Positions 6,769 through 10,072 of a DNA stretch of 10,072 bases are shown piece by piece (positions within the stretch are counted from its first letter, which is position 1; each line of letters starts with the position of its first letter). The position numbers were made by a program, and so were the translations under genes. The stretch is taken from the NCBI GenBank assembly GCA_036741235.1, contig DAINSQ010000166.1, forward strand, positions 1 to 10,072, in the 5' to 3' direction. Below the pieces are notes generated by a model. It made no database searches, had not been told where the DNA came from, and saw nothing but the letters and a program-made list of their open reading frames with translations. Origin of the DNA: JABWBR01 sp036741235 (GTDB lineage: Bacteria; Bacteroidota; Bacteroidia; Chitinophagales; Saprospiraceae).

Positions 6769-7722
6769 TTATCCCGTCACCGTGTCACTAATCTTGTCCA
6801 ACTCCAGCACTACCCTGGCGCCGTCGTTATAAAACATTGGGGCGAATTTCACATTCCAGACCAATTCGCGGAAGGTGTAGGATGTATTGGCGTGAACCTG
6901 CTGGGCGAAAGTTTCGTCGTACCCGGCGATCAGGATCAGGAATTCCACCTCCATCTCGGCTACATCGCGGGCAGATTTGCGCCAAAGGGGGCTTTCCTCG
7001 TTGATGGGATGTACGATTGTCCAGTTGAGGGGCAATAATACCACGCGCTCGCGTTCAAGCGGCAGGGGCATAAAGCGACGGCGTTTTTCTCTGCCGTCGT
7101 TTTCCAGCCAGCTCATAGTGAGCGTGGCTTCCAGGTTGATGATGCGATTGTTGCGCAGGTTGGCCATCCGGAATTGCAGGCTGGTCATATCGCGATAAGG
7201 GGCGATGATAGCCTGTTCGCTGAAGATGATCTGGGCTTTGGGCCGGGAAAATCGGGCAAACAACAGCCCTGTAACCAGCGAAAAGCTGAGCAATCCTGCC
7301 AGCGCGTCGGCGGCGGCAATCAGGTTGGCGGCAGGAGTTTTGGGACTGATAGCGCCGTAGCCCACTGTGGTAAATGTTTGCGTGCTGAGAAAAAAAGCGT
7401 GAGTAAAGCGGCGCCAGACGTCGCCATCGTCCACTCCGCTGATCGCACCGTTGCCCTGTATCGCAAACAGCCATGCAAACAGGCCGTTTATCAGCACAAA
7501 AAAAACGACTACCGTCAATAAAAATCGCCACCAGGGCATCTCCACCAGCCATTGGTAAAGCGCAAACGAACGTCGGCCCCTGCGCATTACATTGAAAGAA
7601 CCGTCCTTATTGATTAATCTTTCGCCGGAAGCGGTTATTTTTGTTCCAAACCCCAGGTCATTATTGATGTCGCTGCGGGTAATACCCATTGATTGCCTGG
7701 ATTGATTACGCTTGAATGCCAT
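6769..7722 (-). CDS. KirBac-type inward-rectifier potassium channel
   Basis: A 317-residue inner-membrane K+ channel subunit, expected to act as a tetramer. In order: a cytoplasmic N-terminus with the Kir-type RLINKDGSFNV (35-45), an amphipathic slide helix (about 53-64), TM1 (about 67-88), a pore helix with the selectivity filter TTVGYG at 118-123, TM2 (about 132-157), and the C-terminal immunoglobulin-like Kir domain (about 162-313), including HPINEESPLW (238-247). All core elements are intact. The ATG at 7722 is used; the ATG at 7689 (residue 12) is an alternative, since the first 11 residues are not conserved-looking. Its start overlaps that of the divergent oxygenase gene. The stress-protein gene follows 105 bases downstream on the same strand, so membership in that operon is possible but not shown. 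Confidence 0.92.
   Translation of the reverse strand: MAFKRNQSRQSMGITRSDINNDLGFGTKITASGERLINKDGSFNVMRRGRRSFALYQWLVEMPWWRFLLTVVVFFVLINGLFAWLFAIQGNGAISGVDDGDVWRRFTHAFFLSTQTFTTVGYGAISPKTPAANLIAAADALAGLLSFSLVTGLLFARFSRPKAQIIFSEQAIIAPYRDMTSLQFRMANLRNNRIINLEATLTMSWLENDGREKRRRFMPLPLERERVVLLPLNWTIVHPINEESPLWRKSARDVAEMEVEFLILIAGYDETFAQQVHANTSYTFRELVWNVKFAPMFYNDGARVVLELDKISDTVTG
7610..7643 (+). promoter_or_regulatory. Candidate Bacteroidota-type promoter for the oxygenase gene
   Basis: TATTTTTG at 7636-7643 matches the Bacteroidota -7 element TAnnTTTG, with TTG at 7610-7612 as a possible -33 element. The 23-base spacer is at the long end of the accepted range. It would place the transcription start near 7650 and give a leader of about 70 bases before the ATG at 7721. 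It lies wholly inside the channel gene, over codons for its N-terminus, so the match could be chance. Confidence 0.35.
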
Positions 7723-8806
7723 GATTAAAATTCAAATTCACCCCGATATTCGTCAGGCAGCTACTCTGCCGGCCGCGTTTTATCGCGATAAAGACGTTTT
7801 TGAGGCGGTAAAAGAAAAAATATTAACTACCTGTTGGCACTACGTCGCCGACGCATCGGTAATTGCCGGGCCAGGCCGGGTTTTCCCGTTTACGTTGCTG
7901 GAAGGCGTGCTCGATGAGCCGTTGGTATTGACACAAAACATCGATGGGCGTACCTTTTGTTTATCCAATGTGTGTACCCACCGCGGAAAAATTGTCGTAG
8001 AAGCGCCCGGCAACCACCGCGCGCTGTCCTGCGGCTATCATGGCCGCTGTTTTCGTCTCGATGGCACTTTTAAGAGCATGCCCGCTTTTGAGGAGGTGAA
8101 AGATTTCCCCGCTGATAGCGACCACCTGCGGCAAATTCCGCTTGCCGAGTGGCTGGGCCTGCTGTTCGTTTCGCTGCAGCCGGAGGTTTCTTTTTCAAAA
8201 ATGGTGCGGCCCATCATGGAACGCATTGCCTGGTTGCCGCTGGATACGCTGGAATTGGCCTCGCAAGGCCACGAAGACTACGAGGTCGAAGCCAACTGGG
8301 CTTTGTATTGCGATAACTACCTCGAGGGGTTCCATATTCCTTTTGTACACCCCGCACTCAACAAAGCTATTGAATTTGGGGAATATGAATACGAATTGTT
8401 TCCGTATTGCAATTTGCAAAAAGCGATCGCCAAAGACGGCGAACCGCATTTTTTACCTCCTGAGGGCTCGCCCGACCATGGCCGGCGTATTTATGCCTAT
8501 TATTTCTGGGTGTTCCCCAACCTGATGTTCAACTTTTACCCCTGGGGATTGTCCCTGAATGTGGTAGAACCTTTGTCGCATAATAAAACCAGGGTGCGCT
8601 TCCGCACGTATTATTTTCACGACGCGGTGCGGGAACGGGAGCGCAATGCGCTGGACAGCACCGAGTTGGAAGACGAAGCCGTGGTGCATAGCGTACAGCG
8701 AGGCATCCAGTCGCGCTTTTATGACAAAGGCCGCTATTCGCCCACGATGGAACAATGCGTACACCATTTTCACCGGCTCATTGCCCAGTCATTGGAACAA
8801 GATTGA
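7721..8806 (+). CDS. Rieske non-heme iron oxygenase, alpha subunit
   Basis: A 361-residue cytosolic oxygenase. The N-terminal Rieske domain (about 40-150) binds a 2Fe-2S cluster through CTHRG (Cys85, His87) and CGYHG (Cys104, His107). The C-terminal catalytic domain (about 185-355) has the mononuclear iron site in DNYLEGFHIPFVHP (198-211): His205 and His210 are ligands and Glu202 is the electron-bridging acid. Asp318, before VQRGIQSR, is the likely third ligand. The Glu rather than Asp bridge resembles the GbcA/CntA group, which act on quaternary amines, but the substrate cannot be assigned. Such enzymes need a separate reductase, and none is in the window. The ATG at 7721 is preferred to the TTG at 7712, since about 15 residues before LPAAFYRD is normal. 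It is followed after 21 bases by the amidohydrolase gene. Confidence 0.9.
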   Translation: MIKIQIHPDIRQAATLPAAFYRDKDVFEAVKEKILTTCWHYVADASVIAGPGRVFPFTLLEGVLDEPLVLTQNIDGRTFCLSNVCTHRGKIVVEAPGNHRALSCGYHGRCFRLDGTFKSMPAFEEVKDFPADSDHLRQIPLAEWLGLLFVSLQPEVSFSKMVRPIMERIAWLPLDTLELASQGHEDYEVEANWALYCDNYLEGFHIPFVHPALNKAIEFGEYEYELFPYCNLQKAIAKDGEPHFLPPEGSPDHGRRIYAYYFWVFPNLMFNFYPWGLSLNVVEPLSHNKTRVRFRTYYFHDAVRERERNALDSTELEDEAVVHSVQRGIQSRFYDKGRYSPTMEQCVHHFHRLIAQSLEQD

Positions 8807-8827
8807 TTTATCTATTAATTTTTTTTG

Positions 8828-9937
8828 ATGAAAAAACTGACCACGTTTTTTACCCTTTTTCTTTTTTCGCTTTCGCTAAATGCCCAAAACCTCAAAGTGG
8901 ACACCAGTATGCGCATGGACTTTGAGGCCTACGATCCCCCTTCCACGCTGGTAGTGCCCGAGCATCCGGTGTGGAGCGCCAAATTCCCGTTTATCGACGT
9001 GCACAGCCACCACTGGCGTATGGCCGATCAGGATTTGAATGTGCTCATCCGGCAGATGGACTCGCTCAACATGGGTATCGTTGTGAACCTCAGCGGCAGG
9101 GGCGGCGCCGCGTTGAAGGCCATGGCAGACAATATCAAAAAATACGGCTATGAAGACCGCATCGCGCTTTTTACCAATATAGAGATCAGGAGTATTGAAG
9201 AATCCGACTGGCTGGAGAACACCCTCAAGCAATTGGAATTCGACGTGCAAAACGGCGCCAAAGGGCTAAAGATTTACAAAAGCCAGGGCATGGACCACAA
9301 AGATAAAAACGGCAAGCGCATCCCCATCGACGATCCCCGCCTCGACCCCGTGTGGGAAAAATGCGGCCAATTGGGTATTCCCGTGCTGATTCACTCCGGC
9401 GACCCCAAGTCGTTTTGGGATCCCTTCGACGCCAACAATGAGCGCTGGCTCGAACTCAAAACCCACCCCCAGCGCAAGCGCAGCCATGACGACCCCGCGC
9501 CCTGGGAGCAAATCCTGGCCGAACAACATAATATTTTTAAAAGACACCCCAAAACCATTTTTATTAATGCCCACATGGGTTGGTTTCCCAACGACTTGCA
9601 GCAACTAGGCCGCATACTTGACGCCATGCCCAATGTGTACGTAGAAATCGGCGCCGTCATCGCCGAACTGGGCCGCCAACCCCGCGCCGCCCGCGCTTTT
9701 TTTGAAAAATACCAGGACAGGGTGCTTTTTGGAAAAGATGCCTACCACCCCGAAGAATACCCCACGTATTTCCGGGTGCTGGAGACCGCCGACGAGTATT
9801 TTCCCTATTACAAACGCTACCACGCCTTCTGGCGCATGTACGGCATGGAATTGCCCGACCCTGTTTTGAAAAAATTGTATTACAAAAATGCGCTGAAAAT
9901 TATTCCCGGCCTGGATAAATCTCTGTTCCCCAAATAA
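8828..9937 (+). CDS. Exported amidohydrolase (amidohydrolase-2 family)
   Basis: A 369-residue metal-dependent hydrolase with a TIM-barrel fold. Residues 1-20 are a Sec signal peptide (MKK, then a Phe/Leu-rich core, then SLNAQ) with likely cleavage near residues 19-20 and no lipobox, so the mature enzyme should be periplasmic or secreted. Metal-site residues appear in order: DVHSH (His59, His61), GLKIYK (Lys148), LIHSGDP (His189), INAHMGW (His249) and FGKDAYHPEEY (Asp304). Family members hydrolyse or decarboxylate small carboxylates, lactones and amides. The substrate here is unknown. The ATG at 8828 follows a T-rich leader without a Shine-Dalgarno. The gene ends in tandem stops, TAA TAG. It lies 21 bases after the oxygenase gene, which suggests a shared transcript, although the two proteins would act in different compartments. 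Confidence 0.85.
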   Translation: MKKLTTFFTLFLFSLSLNAQNLKVDTSMRMDFEAYDPPSTLVVPEHPVWSAKFPFIDVHSHHWRMADQDLNVLIRQMDSLNMGIVVNLSGRGGAALKAMADNIKKYGYEDRIALFTNIEIRSIEESDWLENTLKQLEFDVQNGAKGLKIYKSQGMDHKDKNGKRIPIDDPRLDPVWEKCGQLGIPVLIHSGDPKSFWDPFDANNERWLELKTHPQRKRSHDDPAPWEQILAEQHNIFKRHPKTIFINAHMGWFPNDLQQLGRILDAMPNVYVEIGAVIAELGRQPRAARAFFEKYQDRVLFGKDAYHPEEYPTYFRVLETADEYFPYYKRYHAFWRMYGMELPDPVLKKLYYKNALKIIPGLDKSLFPK

Positions 9938-10072
9938 TAGAAAAACCGGCTCTAAACAATTTCTTTCCCTCAGAGTTAAACCAGGAAATAACCCCTCATA
10001 ACCCCTCATAACCCTTCATAACCCTTCATAACCCCTTCCCGACTTCCCTTTGGTCAGTACGGGACTCCCCCG
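9938..10072. other. Non-coding tail after the amidohydrolase gene
   Basis: Apart from the decamer tandem repeat, I see no gene, no promoter match and no hairpin followed by a T-run in this tail. The stretch continues past the window edge. Confidence 0.5.
9988..10037. repeat. Decamer tandem repeat, 5 copies (ATAACCCCTC-like)
   Basis: Five contiguous 10-base units, starting at 9988, 9998, 10008, 10018 and 10028. Units 1 and 2 are identical, units 3 and 4 are identical to each other with one C-to-T change, and the last differs at its final base. The minus strand carries runs of three or four G every ten bases. The repeat lies 50 bases past the amidohydrolase stop. Confidence 0.85.

Noticed and set aside
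6743..6782. Inverted repeat CGGTGA/TCACCG as terminator of the channel gene
   Set aside because: Only 6 bp with a 28-base loop, it straddles the stop codon, and no U-run follows in the minus-strand direction.

Overview
The window looks like a chromosomal segment of a free-living Bacteroidota, most likely in or near the Saprospiria/Cytophagia. The assignment is inferred. It rests on AT-rich leaders mostly without a Shine-Dalgarno, a Sec signal peptide ending in Ala-Gln, a match to the Bacteroidota promoter motif TAnnTTTG, a KirBac-type channel, and low-complexity decamer, octamer and G-rich repeats in the only non-coding stretches. No rRNA, tRNA, transposase, phage gene or CRISPR array is visible.

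Layout. Positions 1-391 carry no credible gene but hold several short repeats and a long imperfect palindrome. From 392 to 7722 six genes lie on the minus strand. In transcription order they are a KirBac-type K+ channel (7722-6769), a tandem universal stress protein (6663-5806), an HDAC-family deacetylase (5795-4836), a Pat/PatZ-like acyl-CoA synthetase-GNAT protein (4795-2354), a K+-dependent-type Na+/Ca2+ exchanger (2340-1378) and a Pfk-2-type phosphofructokinase (1315-392). The last five are separated by 10, 40, 13 and 62 bases and look like one operon. The channel gene lies 105 bases upstream and may be co-transcribed. On the plus strand a Rieske non-heme-iron oxygenase (7721-8806) and an exported amidohydrolase (8828-9937) form a second pair, 21 bases apart. 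A decamer tandem repeat follows.

How the genes may work together (inference). The minus-strand set pairs a protein lysine acetyltransferase with a lysine deacetylase, and adds a stress nucleotide-binding protein, two ion transporters and a glycolytic kinase. It resembles the acuA/acuC acetylation switch of Bacillus placed inside a dormancy- or energy-stress-type gene set; usp and pfkB also co-occur in the mycobacterial DosR regulon. The most notable molecular detail is in the Pat-like protein. Its ATP-grasp domain lacks the ATP-binding half, its Mg2+-binding Asp is replaced, and its phospho-His loop is shortened. It is therefore probably a dedicated acetyltransferase with a vestigial, sensor-like synthetase part. 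The two transcription units are head to head with start codons overlapping in a CATG, so each promoter must lie inside the other gene.
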